64,000 bases of DNA, taken from NCBI GenBank assembly GCA_030998015.1, contig JARWMV010000241.1:1116001-1180000 (forward strand), in the 5' to 3' direction. Of the stretch, positions 12,354 through 24,595 are shown one piece after another (position 1 is the stretch's first letter; the number at the start of each line of letters is the position of its first letter). Both the position numbers and the translations under genes were made by a program. Below the pieces are notes generated by a model. The model was given only the letters and a program-made list of their open reading frames with translations, was not told the origin of the DNA and did not search any database. The DNA is from Ceratorhiza oryzae-sativae (Eukaryota > Basidiomycota > Agaricomycetes > Cantharellales > Ceratobasidiaceae).

Positions 12354-13660
12354 TGTTATGGATCACTAACATTTTTCTATTATTTTAGTCTGCTCTGCCA
12401 ACCTCAAGCAATGCCTCTGTAATTTTCCTGAAATTAAATGACTCTGTATGCATCTAAATTCGTACTATTGTTGCTCCATTAAATAGTACAAAATCTCCTC
12501 TTTCCAACGCATATTTTATCATGATTTTATCTTAAGAACTCAGGGAGATATATAGGTTGCGATATTTCCTCTTATCAGGAGATATTGATTACAACATTGC
12601 ACTGCTCATATCTTGGCAACCACTTACACTATCAAAGCAATCTTATTCTCTATCAATAGCTAATCTTTGGCAGTATTTGCTGCCCAAAGATCATCATGAT
12701 CCACCAGATCCTTGCACTGGAATGGCCCAAAGATCATTAGAATCTTACTGGACCATCAATCAAGATCTAATGACTCCAGTGAGTCAGGAGAGCCTTCCAA
12801 ATTGATCCAGAAGCTTCTCTGACTCACTTTATGACTCACTGAGATGTACCCTCTGTTCATTACATGTATATACTATGATAATATGATCTACAAGCCAATA
12901 GCAGGTCTCAGATGCATCAATGCCTTTGATCCACACCCTGTCTTTACTCTCTTATCCTATACTGGGCCAGGGTGTACCCCAAGTATAGCAGTACCCTCTT
13001 TTGATGATTGCACTGGCATGCATGCATCTATTTGGCTCTGGAATGCCCTCCTCAGGGTATAAAAGGACCTCCTCTGAGGCCCTTCCAGACCACCTTCCCT
13101 CCTCTACTCAACCCAGACCAGTTATTGGTTTCTTTTCTCTTTCTATTTCTCTTGTGTGTGTGTGATTTCTTATATAACTAGTACTGAGGAATAAAGTACC
13201 TTATTAGTTATATACTGTCTGAGTCATTGTATCTTATATACAGAGATATATAAGGATACAGTATTGCCTGATTGAGTGTGACATTAAGTACCAGCTATTA
13301 GAGGAAATCTAAGTACCTGTAGCTGAGGAAGTGCACACATTAGGCAGCCCACCATCTATCCTATAAGCTATCACTTAAGTCTAGTATTAAGATTAGTATC
13401 AGTTAGTCCAAGCGACTAGGGCTGAACTACATTTAAGATATCAAAGGGAACCTGACCATAGTAGTCTTGCTCTTTATACCTATCAATTAGTCAGTTTAGA
13501 CTGTGAAAGATTAAGACTACCTTGAGTGTTACTTGATTGCATTGCAACTACTTTGAGCCTTCTTACTCTAGACTATGAAGTATTGAGTACGATTAGTGTA
13601 TACTAACATATCTACATTTGCTTAAGCTCTAGATATTCAAGTGTACCCTGACCTGTAACA
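12354..13660 (+). repeat. Solo LTR, 1.3-kb family, copy 4
   Basis: Sense orientation, full length, CpG-poor (older). The left flank ggaac and right flank gtgat do not match. The right flank is the reverse complement of atcac, the right flank of copy 7, which together with split elements on both sides marks copy 4 as an inversion breakpoint. Confidence 0.88.
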
Positions 13661-13895
13661 GTGATCATACAAAGTCTGAAACAGGTGACAAAACACCTGC
13701 CAGACACCCTTGGTCTTGTTTGACCTGCTACTCTGTCAATTCAACCTCAGATTCTACACATGTATATGTGTTTGAAAGCTCAAACATTGCACTAACCAAT
13801 GGTATTACAGCCATGAACATGTGTGCCCTAGTTCCTAAGTTATGTTGGTTCTAAGTGTGAGCTGACTTTTTTGGAAGATGTTTTGTCTCATACTG
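13661..13895 (-). mobile_element. Tc1/mariner left end, detached
   Basis: The right edge reads GTCTCATACTG followed by TA. The last roughly 45 bp, including ACTTTTTTGGAAGATGTTTT, match the right end of the transposase-bearing Tc1 element at 31,805-31,852. Read in reverse it starts CAGTATGAGAC, the missing left terminal inverted repeat of that element. It ends at solo LTR copy 4 with flank gtgat, which pairs with atcac beside copy 7. Confidence 0.85.
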
Positions 13896-13897
13896 TA

Positions 13898-16461
13898 GAA
13901 GGATTGGAACACCCAATCCAGATTATTTCAGACCACAAAAATCTGGAATAATGGAAAACAAACTGACCACTGAGCAGATGGGTCACACAATTGCATGCAT
14001 TCCTGTCTAGATTCAACTTCAAAACCCTGTACATCCAAGGAGCAAAGAATGGAAGAGCAGAGATTTTGTCAAGACTCTCACAACCACTGCCAGAGGGGGG
14101 GGGGGTGAGAGCCAAGCTCTACTCAAACTGGAAAATCTTATGCAGCTTTCAGTGCTCAGGGCAGAGGAAATTACCCCAGACCATGACCTGGAACAACTTA
14201 TCCATGATGCAATCCCAGGTGACAGGCAACTGACTAAGGTTGTTGAAGAATTAGAGAAAAACAAAAAAGTCAAAGATTGGGAGTGGGACAAAGGCCTGTT
14301 ATGATTCAAAGGCTACATCTATGTACCACAAGACAAGAAACTCCATACAATGGCCAGTCTGAAAGGGCAAACCAAGTGGCCAAAGGATACCTGTGACACT
14401 ACATATCAGATAGACAGGACAATTGGGCCTCACTATTGCCCCTGGCAGAATTTGCATACAATAACAGGGTGAATGCATCCACAGGGAAGGCCCCATTCTT
14501 TGTAAACTATGGATTCCACCCAAGGTTTGCTGTAGGGGACAAAACCCAGGCCTCACTTCGAACAGTAGAAGAACCTGCAGAATGGCTAAGAAAGGGGCAC
14601 AATGAACTACAGGTGTTACAGGTCAGGGTACACTTGAATATCTAGAGCTTAAGCAAATGTAGATATGTTAGTATACACTAATCATACTCAATACTTCATA
14701 GTCTAGAGTAAGAAGGCTCAAAGTAGTTGCAATGCAATCAAGTAACACTCAAGGTAGTCTTAATCTTTCACAGTCTAAACTGACTAATTTATAGGTATAA
14801 AGAGCAAGACTACTATGGTCAGGTTCCCTTTGATATCTTAAATGTAGTTCAGCCCTAGTCACTTGGACTAACTGATACTAATCTTAATACTAGACTTAAG
14901 CAATGGCTTATAGGATAGATGGTGGGCTGCCTAATGCATGTACTTCCTCAGCTACAGGTACTTAGATTTCCTCTAATAGCTGGTACTTAATGTCATGCTC
15001 AATTAGGCAATATTGTATCCTTATATAACTTCTGTATATAAGATACAATGACTCAGACAGTATATAACTAATAAGGTACTTTATTCCTCAGTACTAGTTA
15101 TATAAGAAATCACACACAGACAAGAGAAAAATAGAAAGAGAAAAAAGGAAACCAATAACCAGTCTGGGTTGAGTAGAGTAGTGAAGGGGGGTGCTCTGGA
15201 AGGGCCTCAGAGGAGGTCCTTTTATACCCTGAGGAGGGCATTCCAGAGCCAAATAGATGCATGCATGCCAGTGCAATCATCAAAAGAGGGTACTGCTATA
15301 CTTGGGGTACACCCTAGTCCAGTATAGGATAAAAGAGTAAAGACAGGGTGTGGATCAAAGGCATTGATGCATCTGAGACCTGCTATTGGCTTGTAGATCA
15401 TATTATCATAGTATATACATGTAATGAATGGAGGGTACATCTCAGTGAGTCATAAAGTGAGTCAGAGAAGCTTCTGGATCAATTTGGGAAGCTCTCCTGA
15501 CTCATTGGAGTCATTAGATCTTGATTGATGGTCCAGTAAGATTCTAATGATCTTCGGGCCATTCCGGCGCGGGGATCCGGTGGATCGTGACGATCTTTGT
15601 GGGCAGCAGATACCGCCGAAGATTAGCTATCGATAGAGCATAAGATCGCTCTGATAGAGTAAGCGGTTGCCGAGATATGGGCGGTGCAATGTTGTAATCA
15701 ATATCTCCTGATAAGAGGAAATATCGCAACCTCTATATCTCTCTGAGTTCTTAAGATAAAATCACGATAAAATATGCGTTGGAAAGAGGAGATTTTGTAC
15801 TATTTAATGGAACCCAAATAGTACAATTTCAGACACATACAAATTCATTTAATTTCAAGAAAAATTACAGAGGCATCACTTGAGGTTGGCAGAGCAGACT
15901 AAATTAATAGAAAAACGTTAGTGATCCATAACAACAGGCAGCACTAGACCTGGCCCAAGAAACAATGAAGCAGTACTATGACAGGAAACATTTATCCCCT
16001 GAGAACATTAAAGTTGGGGTTAAGGTCTGGCTGGATGTACAAAATATCTGGATGCAAAGGCTTTCCAGGAAACTGTTGAACAGGTGCATTGGCTGTTTCA
16101 AAGTGGTTGCACAATACAGCACACATGCTTACAAACTGGATCTAACTGTAACCATGAAAATACACCCAGTTTTCCACATATGCCTCCTCAGTCTGAAAAA
16201 GGAGTACCCATTTGAACAGGAAGCCCTGCAACCCCCACCCATTATTACCCTGGAAGGCAACATAGAATACAAGGTAGAACAGGTTATTGACCCAAGAGAA
16301 AACCACTGAAAACACACCATTGAATACCTGGTCAAATGGTTGGGATATGATGAACACACCTGGCAAACATACAAGGATTTGGTCAATGCTCCAGAAATGC
16401 TTGAGAACTTCCACAAGGCTCAGCCACACAAACCTTGAGACCCTCAAGCTTGAAGAGGGGA
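13898..16461 (+). pseudogene. Ty3/gypsy element C, RNase H to chromodomain
   Basis: Begins inside RNase H (EGLEHPIQIISDHKNLE) directly after the TA of the Tc1 end. It continues through FKTLYIQGAKNGRAEILSRL and an integrase linker (EEITPDHDLEQLIHDA). An internal deletion removes most of the integrase core (about 14,340), and the frame resumes at NGQSERANQVAKGY. The integrase C-terminus includes LLPLAEFAYNN and PFFVNYGFHPRF. After solo LTR copy 5 comes KVWLDVQNIW and a chromodomain (IEYLVKWLGYDEHTWQTY, about 16,320-16,375). Its 5' half lies at 31,855-32,290 on minus. Confidence 0.85.
14614..15933 (-). repeat. Solo LTR, 1.3-kb family, copy 5
   Basis: Full length, exact duplication acagg (14,609-14,613 and 15,934-15,938). 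It interrupts the integrase C-terminal region of element C. Moderately CpG-rich U3 core, so fairly young. Confidence 0.92.
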
Positions 16462-16822
16462 AGTGGCATGACCTTACATGCATATATTCACCATATAATA
16501 TTTTCCTGAATTATTACAATTTTTAAGAGCATTTTCAAAACACACTTTCCTTTTATGGGACAACTGTATCATGTGACTCATGGGGTGTTCCAGACTGCTT
16601 ACCAAGATGTATTTCAACTTTAATGTGAAATTCTGCAGCTCTGCAGCATCTACTATTGCTTAGTAATATGAGTTGTAGTGTAGTTGTGTTTGTTTTGATG
16701 TGGCTTGAAGATTGTATATAAACCAGGTCAAGTTCAACAAGGTCTCCTCACAAACTTGACCTCCTTGTCAATTACAAGTCTTGTTCTTTCTTGCTCACTC
16801 TTGCAGCATGTTGTGATTGCCA
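16462..16822 (+). repeat. LTR of gypsy C, diverged
   Basis: About 360 bp resembling the LTRs at 20,719 and 28,639 in reverse orientation. Shared segments include CAAGATGTATTTCAACT, GAAATTCTGCAG and TATATAAACCAGGTCAAGTT. It follows the chromodomain of element C after a purine-rich tract (GAAGAGGGGAAG), so it is best read as that element's 3' LTR. The right edge is approximate because the end is diverged. Confidence 0.7.
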
Positions 16823-18070
16823 AGTTGTCTCCAGGCTCTGCCCTTGTCATCTGAGGCATCCACACTGTCACTTGACTTGTCACCACTGACATTGAGGCTG
16901 CAGTGCATCTTGCTACCCTTGCTGCATTCTTTGAGGAAGGTTGGGCTCCCACCTCTCCTCCCCTTGAACCCCTTGAGTATAGCAGGCCAAGTATCCTTAG
17001 CAATTTTATGGAAGACTTCCCTGCAAGCAAGTGCCCTTGGCTCACATATCTGTCTTCTGGGAGGGTCTGGTTTGCATAATATCCTGTTATCAAAGGGCAG
17101 ACATTTGGCTGTGTGCCTGTGAAGAAGGGCAAGAAGAAGGCTGTGAAGGCATATGCAAGGGCTTCCTCCAGTAAACACAAGTAGCATCTTGTATTAAAGA
17201 ATATATATATATTGTTCCTGAGAATTTGTGTGTCATAAAAGGTTTGTGTCATCTACAGGAACCTTTAATCATGATGACCCTCCTCTGAAGGGTGGCTGCA
17301 GTTCTTCCTGCATTGCCTCTTCTAGGTCCTTTGTCATCTCCTTATTTTCCCATTCCTGCCATTCTTCTGCTGTTGCAGGTCCTGGTGCCACCTTTTCTGG
17401 TTCCCCATTCCCTTCTAAGAGTGCTAGGGACTCCATACTGTCCCCAAGTTTCTGCAGCTCTTTGTCATCTGGCTTTGGTTGCACTTTTAGCCATTCCTCA
17501 AAGTCCTTCTGGGTGGCTCCCTTCCTTGCAATTGGGTTATACATATCTGCCCCTGTTGTTGCTTCAAGGAGCCCCCAATATGGTGCTGGGGGAAGGTCAT
17601 GCCATTCTCTTACCCTTGTGTTCAACCAGTTCACCATGACCTTTGTTACTTCTTCCTCCCTCTTTGGTGCAATGAGAACTGGCTGCCCATTTGTCCATTG
17701 CCTCTTGTCTGCTTGGCAACAGCATCTACTGTGGAACCAACCAGGCTGTCTATTATGTATGTGTTTGTGCACATGATTGCACTTCATGTCTTTGGTGCCC
17801 TGGGGTGGCACCATGTGAGGGCCCCCATTTTCAGATCTAGATACATATTTGTGTCAATCCAGTTTTGTTCATCCCTCTCCCTCCAAGGGATATAATCTAG
17901 GTTAGCACCTGGTAGGATTTTTTGTGCATACCTTTTTGCATCACTAAGTGATGAGTGTAAATTGACATCAGCCCAAAGTGACCTGTCTTTGACTGGTCTG
18001 AAGTGGTGCTTCCATCCATTGCATGGTTTTGTCCTTTCAACAGAGGATGTGTATCTGTCAGCCATAGAGA
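16823..18070 (-). pseudogene. Unknown minus-strand coding-like block
   Basis: From 18,063 down to 17,269 two frames (MADRYTSSVERTKPCNGW... then EEEVTKVMVNWLNTRVREW) join by one frameshift near 17,800. They give a charged protein with a Glu-rich C-terminal part (EWQEWENKEMTKDLEEAMQE). A further low-complexity frame (REVFHKIAKDTWPAILKGF) lies at 16,830-17,080. I do not recognise the family. It abuts the LTR of gypsy C on one side and a GCAGGT-rich cluster on the other, so it may be part of a DNA transposon. CpG is depleted as in neighbouring repeats. Confidence 0.4.
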
Positions 18071-18073
18071 CGT

Positions 18074-18235
18074 TGTGCAGGAAATCTGCAGGAAACCTGC
18101 ACCTGCAGCCAGTAACTGGTGCCCCAGAGCTCAGACCCACACCTGCACCTGCACCTGCAGCAGGAATGCCTTAATACCTGTGGTAACCTGCATTTTACCT
18201 GCATTCCTGCAGGTGCAGGTATACCTGCTGTGAAA
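18074..18235. repeat. GCAGGT/ACCTGC motif cluster A
   Basis: Short palindromic and direct motifs crowd this stretch: CTGCAGGAAACCTGCACCTG, three consecutive CACCTG units near 18,140-18,160, and GCAGGTGCAGGTATACCTGC near 18,210. Spacing is irregular, so it is not a simple tandem repeat. A similar cluster lies at 19,908-20,045. Confidence 0.6.
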
Positions 18236-18370
18236 TGTTATTACAGCATGTTCATATATATACCATTAACTGGAGGAAAATCATAGCTTCCCAACAATTT
18301 CTTACATATAATGTACAAAAAATTTCAGTGCTCACTGCAAGGCAAATTGTGTTTGGACAAATGCAATAAC

Positions 18371-18893
18371 TGTCATGGCCTAGACCATGATGCAGATTTT
18401 ATTATGATTTTCATATATTTTATAAAATCTCTCCTTTCCATAATTTTGGACAAGTCCTGTTTTAATTGGATATATGCATAGAATTACTTACATGATCACG
18501 TGACCTTGTTGTTGTTTATGTTCTGTTTGTACCTTCTGGAATATTCTGTCACATGGCACCATTCTCACATCATACAATAGTTGTCTTGCACCATATGTGT
18601 ATTTGATATAGCTCATCATATGAATATATAAGGGAGAGTCTGAGAGCCTTAAGCCTCAGAACTCAACCTCCTGTTGTATCCCCTCTACTACCTGTGTGAC
18701 TTACCAGTCCATAGTCCCTGCCCAGTCCTCTTAAGGACAAGTGCACTTACTACTCTACCTCCTTGCATCTTATCACACCTTCACTGCATGTCCCACCTTA
18801 GACGTTGTCAGTAAAGCCTCTGGCATTGCTGCCCATAGGCTTGTCATCACCACCTAGGTGTTTGACGTTACTGTTCAGGTTGTAGCTCTGACA
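18371..18893 (+). repeat. Solo LTR, 0.52-kb family, copy 1
   Basis: Begins TGTCATGGCCTAGAC and ends GTAGCTCTGACA, flanked by an exact duplication ataac (18,366-18,370 and 18,894-18,898). A TATA-like ATATATAAGG lies near 18,627. The other copy is at 32,422 in inverse orientation. No internal region of this family is present. Confidence 0.9.
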
Positions 18894-18898
18894 ATAAC

Positions 18899-19907
18899 AG
18901 GGGGGCTGTTTTACAAAAGTCATCACAATCATGAGGTAAATTATTAATAAAATTTGGATAACTCAAGGCTTTCCAACAATATATATATCATATCTGAGAA
19001 AAATTGCATTGAGGAGATCATGGCTGATGAATGCCAGAAAATAATAGCCTGGTGAGTGCAGCCCCTGTTCTAGAATCAAGGAGGCATATTCAGGTGAATC
19101 CAACACAACCAATTGATTCAGAGTGCCCAAAAACCCTGCTCTCAAATAGAGCACTACTCACAGGTGGGCTGCATGCCTATGAACTGACCTTCTCTGCTGA
19201 CATCTCCAGCATTATAGCTGTTGCACCAGGTCTGCAAAGGTGAACCCATGATATACAACACAAGATCAATGCTACAGCAAACCTTGCTAAGGTAAGACAG
19301 CCCTCTCAGTCTATCTAAAGGGTCTGATCTACCTCAAATCCCTTCAGAAAGTGTGCACACAGGGGTTGACTTAGGTTTCAGTACTCAGGGGCATATTTCC
19401 CTGATTTCCCCTGCTGAATCTTGTCCAATTGGGCTGAAATTATGAATAGCACATCTTGTAACATGTTCAGATTCATTGAGTACACAGGAGTGATATTTGC
19501 ACAGTGGGAAATACTAGCACTTGTGGTGCTTTCAGGGGCTCTGCCCCCTATAAACTGTCTATGGCTGGGGCTACACTGGGCCTATGGCTCTGAGAGTGTG
19601 CTTGTTGAGCTCAGATAGCTTAGGCACATCGATTCATATATATATGTTGTGTATTGCCTTGGTTTGTAAGATATTCATTAATGTGCACCTTGGGCTCATT
19701 ATTTTACCAATGGTGTTTGCTGTGATTCAACCTGTACACAATTTTATTACAGTGATTGATATACATATTTTGAATGCCCTGATTCTTTGCAATTTTATGG
19801 TATCACTCATATTTGATTGTGGTGATGTTAGCATCACCCTGAACTTCCTTTGCAGCATACTTTTGCCTTTTTCCACTCTCATTGTTGCTGTTCATCATAT
19901 TCTTACT
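18899..19907. other. Unassigned repeat-like DNA
   Basis: AT-rich, CpG-poor sequence between solo LTR 18,371 and motif cluster B. No frame resembles a known protein. It could be the body of a non-autonomous DNA transposon whose ends are the two GCAGGT clusters, with the solo LTR inserted in it. That is inference. Confidence 0.3.
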
Positions 19908-20045
19908 GTGCAGGTATCTGCAGATATCCTGGTGCCTATTTGCAGGTTACCACAGGTTCCCCACCTGGTTTCCCACACAGTTTTGGCCATACCAGCACTG
20001 GCACCAGACCCTGCAGCAGGTATTTGCAGGTATTTTTACCTGTAG
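19908..20045. repeat. GCAGGT/ACCTGC motif cluster B
   Basis: Contains GTGCAGGTATCTGCAG, TTGCAGGTTACCACAGG, CCCTGCAGCAGGTATTTGCA and GTATTTTTACCTG. Similar motif content to cluster A about 1.8 kb away, with no long alignment between them. Subterminal arrays of a short motif are typical of some DNA transposons. Confidence 0.55.
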
Positions 20046-20262
20046 AACACCAGTATATTGGCTGCCAGTTTCTCAGGCAACATGCTTAGTCAGCTAGTGG
20101 GGCAAAGCAGTGTTTCAATATGATAGGGAGTAGTGTAGGTAGAGCAGGGGTAGTGGGTCAGAGTGGTGATTATTTCCTGCCCCTCTTTAGCTGCCTTATA
20201 TCCCCCTTCTGCAAATGTTTGCTCCTGCTGTCCTTATCCCTCAAGTCATTAGCTTTATGACT

Positions 20263-20713
20263 CTACTGCTCTGGCATTGGCACACCTGGTAGGCACTTGT
20301 GCAAGTCTTTCAGCAAGTCATCCATCCCTGAGAACTTCTCAGCATGTTCCATTGTATCTTCTATTGGGTCATAGCCCTTCCACCTGATCTGGTGGTACAG
20401 TTTGCCATTCTGCCACTCCCAGGCTACCACATGGTCAACTTCATATTCTTCCTGTCCCTCTTCCATTATGATTGGCAGAGGCCTTGCCTGTCTTCTGTTA
20501 AAATCCTTATCTTCCTTGAATGGGGATAGAAGGTTTATACAGAACACATTATGTACCTTCATTGTTCTGGGTAGGTCCAGACAGTATGCATGTGAGGATA
20601 TCTTTTCAGTGATGATAAACAGACCCCCCTTCCTATTATCAAGCTTCTTGGAAGGCCATTTGGTTGATAGGTTTGTTAGTATGAGCCATATTTTGTCCCC
20701 TACTTCAAACTCC
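20263..20713 (-). pseudogene. Ty3/gypsy element D, integrase tail and chromodomain
   Basis: Minus-strand frame FEVGDKIWLILTNL, then a GPF-like region (KGGLFIITEKISSHAYCLDL), then chromodomain YEVDHVVAWEWQNGKLYHQ with WKGYD, ending at a stop at 20,263. Its upstream part is at 29,006-29,157: joining them across the ctttc duplication of the complete element gives an uninterrupted frame (HKNMEKPEREFEVGDK). So the complete element inserted into D. Confidence 0.85.
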
Positions 20714-20718
20714 CTTTC

Positions 20719-21077
20719 TGTCAACAACAAGTCAGGCAACAAGAAAAATAGTAAGAAAAGAACTTGTATTTGACAAGAGGTCAAGTTCTTGAGGAGTCCT
20801 CTGTGAACTTGACCCAGTTTATATACATGATATGAGCCACATCATAACAAACAAGTCCATACAGTGAGTCATGACTGATAAGAGATAGAAGCAACTGCAG
20901 AACTGCAGAATTTCACATCAGAGTTGAAATACATCTTGGTTATCAGTCTGGAGCATCCCTTGAGTCACATGACACAGATATACCATAAAAGGCAAGTATG
21001 TTTTGAAAATGATCTCATAAAATGTAATAAATCAAGAAAATATTATAGAGTGGATATATGCATGTCAGTTTGTGACA
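20719..21077 (-). repeat. 3' LTR of the complete chromovirus
   Basis: In sense orientation TGTCACAAAC...GTTGTTGACA. It carries the same TATATAAA box and AAGAACTTGACCT segment as the 5' LTR. The sequence just inside (21,078-21,088) is the polypurine tract AAGGGGGGAAG on the minus strand, which primes second-strand synthesis in this family. Confidence 0.92.
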
Positions 21078-24000
21078 CTTCCCCCCTTCAAGGCACAGGG
21101 GTTATGGGGTGCCTTTGGATGTGACTTGACATAGTCAGCTATGAGTTCCAGTGCATTTGCCAGGTCATCATAAGTTAACCATTGTTGCTTGTCATAACCA
21201 AGCCATTTGACATAGTATTCAAAGATGTTAGACCTTTTGTTGTATTGCAACTTTATGATCTGTTCAACTTCAAATTCTTCTTCCCCTTCAGGAGTTACCA
21301 CAGGTGGTGGTGGGAGAACCTGACATCCATAGGGGTTGTCTTTATATTTGGTCAGGAGTGAAATATGAAATACTGGACATATTTTCATGGTCATTGGCAA
21401 ATCCAGCTTGAAGGCATGAGTGCCATGTTGTGCTACCACCTTGAATGGTCCAACTCTCTTGTGGGCCAGTTTCCTGGAAGCCTGTTGTGTCCATATGTTC
21501 TTGGTGTTGAGCCAGACTTTGTCTCCAACTTTAATGGCTTCTGGGGCCCAATGTTTCCAGTCATAATATTCTTTTACCCTCTGGTTTGCTATTTCCAGAG
21601 CAGCTTTAAGTTTGTCATGACCCTTTTGGAGCCATTCTGCATGGTTGTCTGCTAAGGGGAGTTCTTGTCCCTCCCTGTCCCCAACTGCCAGCCTTGGGTG
21701 AAAACCATAGTTTGCAAAGAATGGTGATTTGCCAGTTGAGGCATTGACACCATTATTGTAGGCAAATTCAGCCAAGGGTAAGAGCAAGACCCAGTCATCC
21801 TGCCAATCTGATACATAGTGCCTGATGTACCCTTCTACTACTTGGTTAGCCCTTTTGGACTGGCCATCTGTTTGGGGGTGATATGATGTAGAGTAGGAAG
21901 GTTTTATATCCAGCTGTTTGTACAAGTGCCATAGGAATTTGGATGCAAAGTTGGGGCCATGGTCTGAAATTGTTTTCTGTGGTAATCCATGGAGTTTCCA
22001 TACATAAGTTAGGAACAAGTTTGTGCAATCCATAGCACTGGCTTCTGATTGACATGGAATGAAGTGGACCATTTTTGTCAGCTGGTCAACAACTGTAAAT
22101 GTGGCATCAAACCCTTCTGACAGGGGTAGCCCAGTGATCAGGTCATAGGTAATTTCCTCCCAAGGCTTTTCCAGCACTGGTATTGGGTTTAAGAGCCCTG
22201 GGGGAACTTGGTTGCTGTGCTTATTCCTGATACAGGATTCACAGTGTGTGACATATTTGTTGACTGATTTCTTCATTGATGACCATGCATATTTGCAGTT
22301 TAGCAATTCATATGTTCTGAACTGCCCTGGGTGTCCTGCTGCTGGGTTATCATGACAACTTTCAATGACCAGCTTGTGGAGTTACTTGTTATTTGGGACA
22401 TAGATTTGGCCCTTGTATTGTAAAAGTCCTTCATCCCATTCCCAATTTTTGACCTTCTCATTGTCATCTAGGGCTTTCAGTACTTTTGATAGATGCTTGT
22501 CACCCAGGATAGCATCCCTAATGAGTTGCTCAAGGTCATGGTCTGGTGTGATTGCTTGTAGCCACAATGATTTTAGCTCCAAAAATTGGTTTTGTGCAAG
22601 CAGAGCTTGGCTCTCACTCCCCTCTTTAGGGATGTGTCTTGACAGCCTTGAGAGTATGTCTGCCCAGTCATTCTTTGCTCCTTTGATGTATAAAATCTTG
22701 AATTCAAATCTGGATAGGAACTCATGCCATTGCATGACTCTGCCATTCAGTGGCCAATTTGTCTTCCAATATTCCAAGTTTTTGTGATTGCAAACAATGT
22801 TTACTGGGTGTTCAGCCCCTTCTAGCAACTGACACCAGTGTTTGAGGGCCTTTATGATTGCCAGCATTTCTTTGTTGTAGATATCATAGTTCCTTTCTGC
22901 TGGGACCATAGCTTTGGAGTAGTAGGAGATTGGGTGGAGCATTCTGTCTTATCTGTATTATAATAGTACAGCACCTGTGGCATAGCCTGAGGCATCTGTT
23001 TCCAGAATAAATGGTTTGCTAGGCTCTGGCTGAATTAGGAGGGGGGCTTCTTTTAATTTTTGCTTCAGTAAGTTCCATGCCTGATCCCTCTCTTCTGTCC
23101 ATTCCCACTTTATGTCCTTCTTGACTAATTCATCAAGGCATTTTGTGATTTTTGAAAAGTCCTTTATGAAGTGCCTTAACCAATTTGCAAATCCCAGTCC
23201 TTCCAGGACTTTGGTTGGGTTGGTAGGGGTTGGCCACTCAACAGCCTTTTTGACCTTGGCTGGGTCTACTTTAATCCCCTGGGGGGTCACTACTATTCCC
23301 AGGTAATCAACTTTGGTGACATCAAAAACACATTTCTCCAGAGTGCAGTACAAGCCAGCCCTTTGGAGACAAGGTAAGACTTCTCTGACATGTTCATCAT
23401 GCTCTTCTTGGGTTTTGGAGAACACTAGTATATTGTCCATGTAAATTACAACATAGATGCCCTCAATGTCTTGGAATTCCTCTTGGATCATAGCCATAAA
23501 GGTCCCTGGTGTGTTCTTTTAGCCAAATTGCATGACTAAGGGCTTGTACAACCCATACTTGGTTTTAAAAGCAGCTTTCCATTTGTCTCCTTCCCAAATT
23601 TGTATAAGATTGAAACCCCACTTCAGGTCAAACTTGGTGAATATCTTTGCCCTGTGCAAGGTCTCCACAATATCATTGATGTGTGGGAGTGGGTATACAT
23701 TGGAGGCAGTCATCTCATTTAGCTGCTGGTAGTCAATGCACATGCACAGCTTCCCATTCTTCTTCTTAACAAATATGATAGGGGATGCCATTGGTGACCT
23801 CAAGGGTCTAATATGCCCTGCTTTCAATTGGCAGTCTAAGGTCTTGCACAATTCCACATCTTCCTTGACACCCACACTATATATGGGGCCATGCCTTGGC
23901 TTAGCATCTGGTTTTAGGTCTATCTCCATATCCCACTTTCTATGGGGTGGTAATGGCTGGACATTGTCTTCTTTGGCAAATATTTTCTTGAATTCCTTGT

Positions 24001-24595
24001 ATTTAGCTGGAAGCAAGTCTAAAGAGTCCAACTGGAGCTCCTTGGGTTCATTTGCTTGCACTTGTAGGGGTTTTATGATGCAATGCTTTAAGCATATTGA
24101 TGAGTTGAATTTCATGTCCTTTCCCTCCCAATCAATGTCAGGATTATGGAATTTGAGCCATGACATGCCCAGGACTAGATCATTTTTGCCAAGGTTCACA
24201 ATGTAAGCACTGAGAATCTCTCAGTGCTCCTGAATGCACAACTCAAAGGTGCAATAATGGGTCACAGACCCAGAGTCAATCTCCCTTCCATCAATTACTT
24301 GTAGTTTCTTGGGTGTTTTTAGGGCAACTGTAGGGATGTGATATTGTTTAACAAGGTTTTCATGTATAAATACTGATGTGGCCCCTGAATCAATCATGGC
24401 TCATCTGTTGAACCTTTTCATATTGTATGCAGACTTGTGTTCAGGGGTTGTGTGCAGAGGGAAAGCATGGAAGAAAAACTGAAGTTGTGATTGGTTTCCT
24501 AACAACATACATTCCATTTCCATATTTTTATTTTCATTCTGCACATTCTGTAATATAGTGCCCAAGACCACCCCCCTGGCATGGTTTGAGCTCAT
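21065..24595 (-). pseudogene. pol of the complete chromovirus
   Basis: Protease has MIDSGATSVFIHENL near 24,385 after an in-frame TGA at a former CGA. RT runs through 24,199-22,958 with LCMCIDYQQLNEM; the YxDD box reads IYMDNILVFS (about 23,440), its second Asp changed to Asn. RNase H has ILETDASGYATGAVL (22,990) and RFEFKILYIKGAKNDWADIL. Integrase has HPGQF, CESC, ITYDLITGLPL and ISDHGPNF, but the catalytic Glu in GQSKRANQ is Lys. The chromodomain (FEYYVKWLGYDKQQWLTYDD) ends at 21,065. Stops near 24,207, 23,519 and 22,384 and a frameshift near 22,950 break it. Confidence 0.88.

Noticed and set aside
13661..13895. This segment as an independent MITE
   Set aside because: Only one end has a Tc1-type inverted repeat; the other end is an LTR boundary, and reversed it supplies the missing end of the Tc1 element at 30.5 kb.
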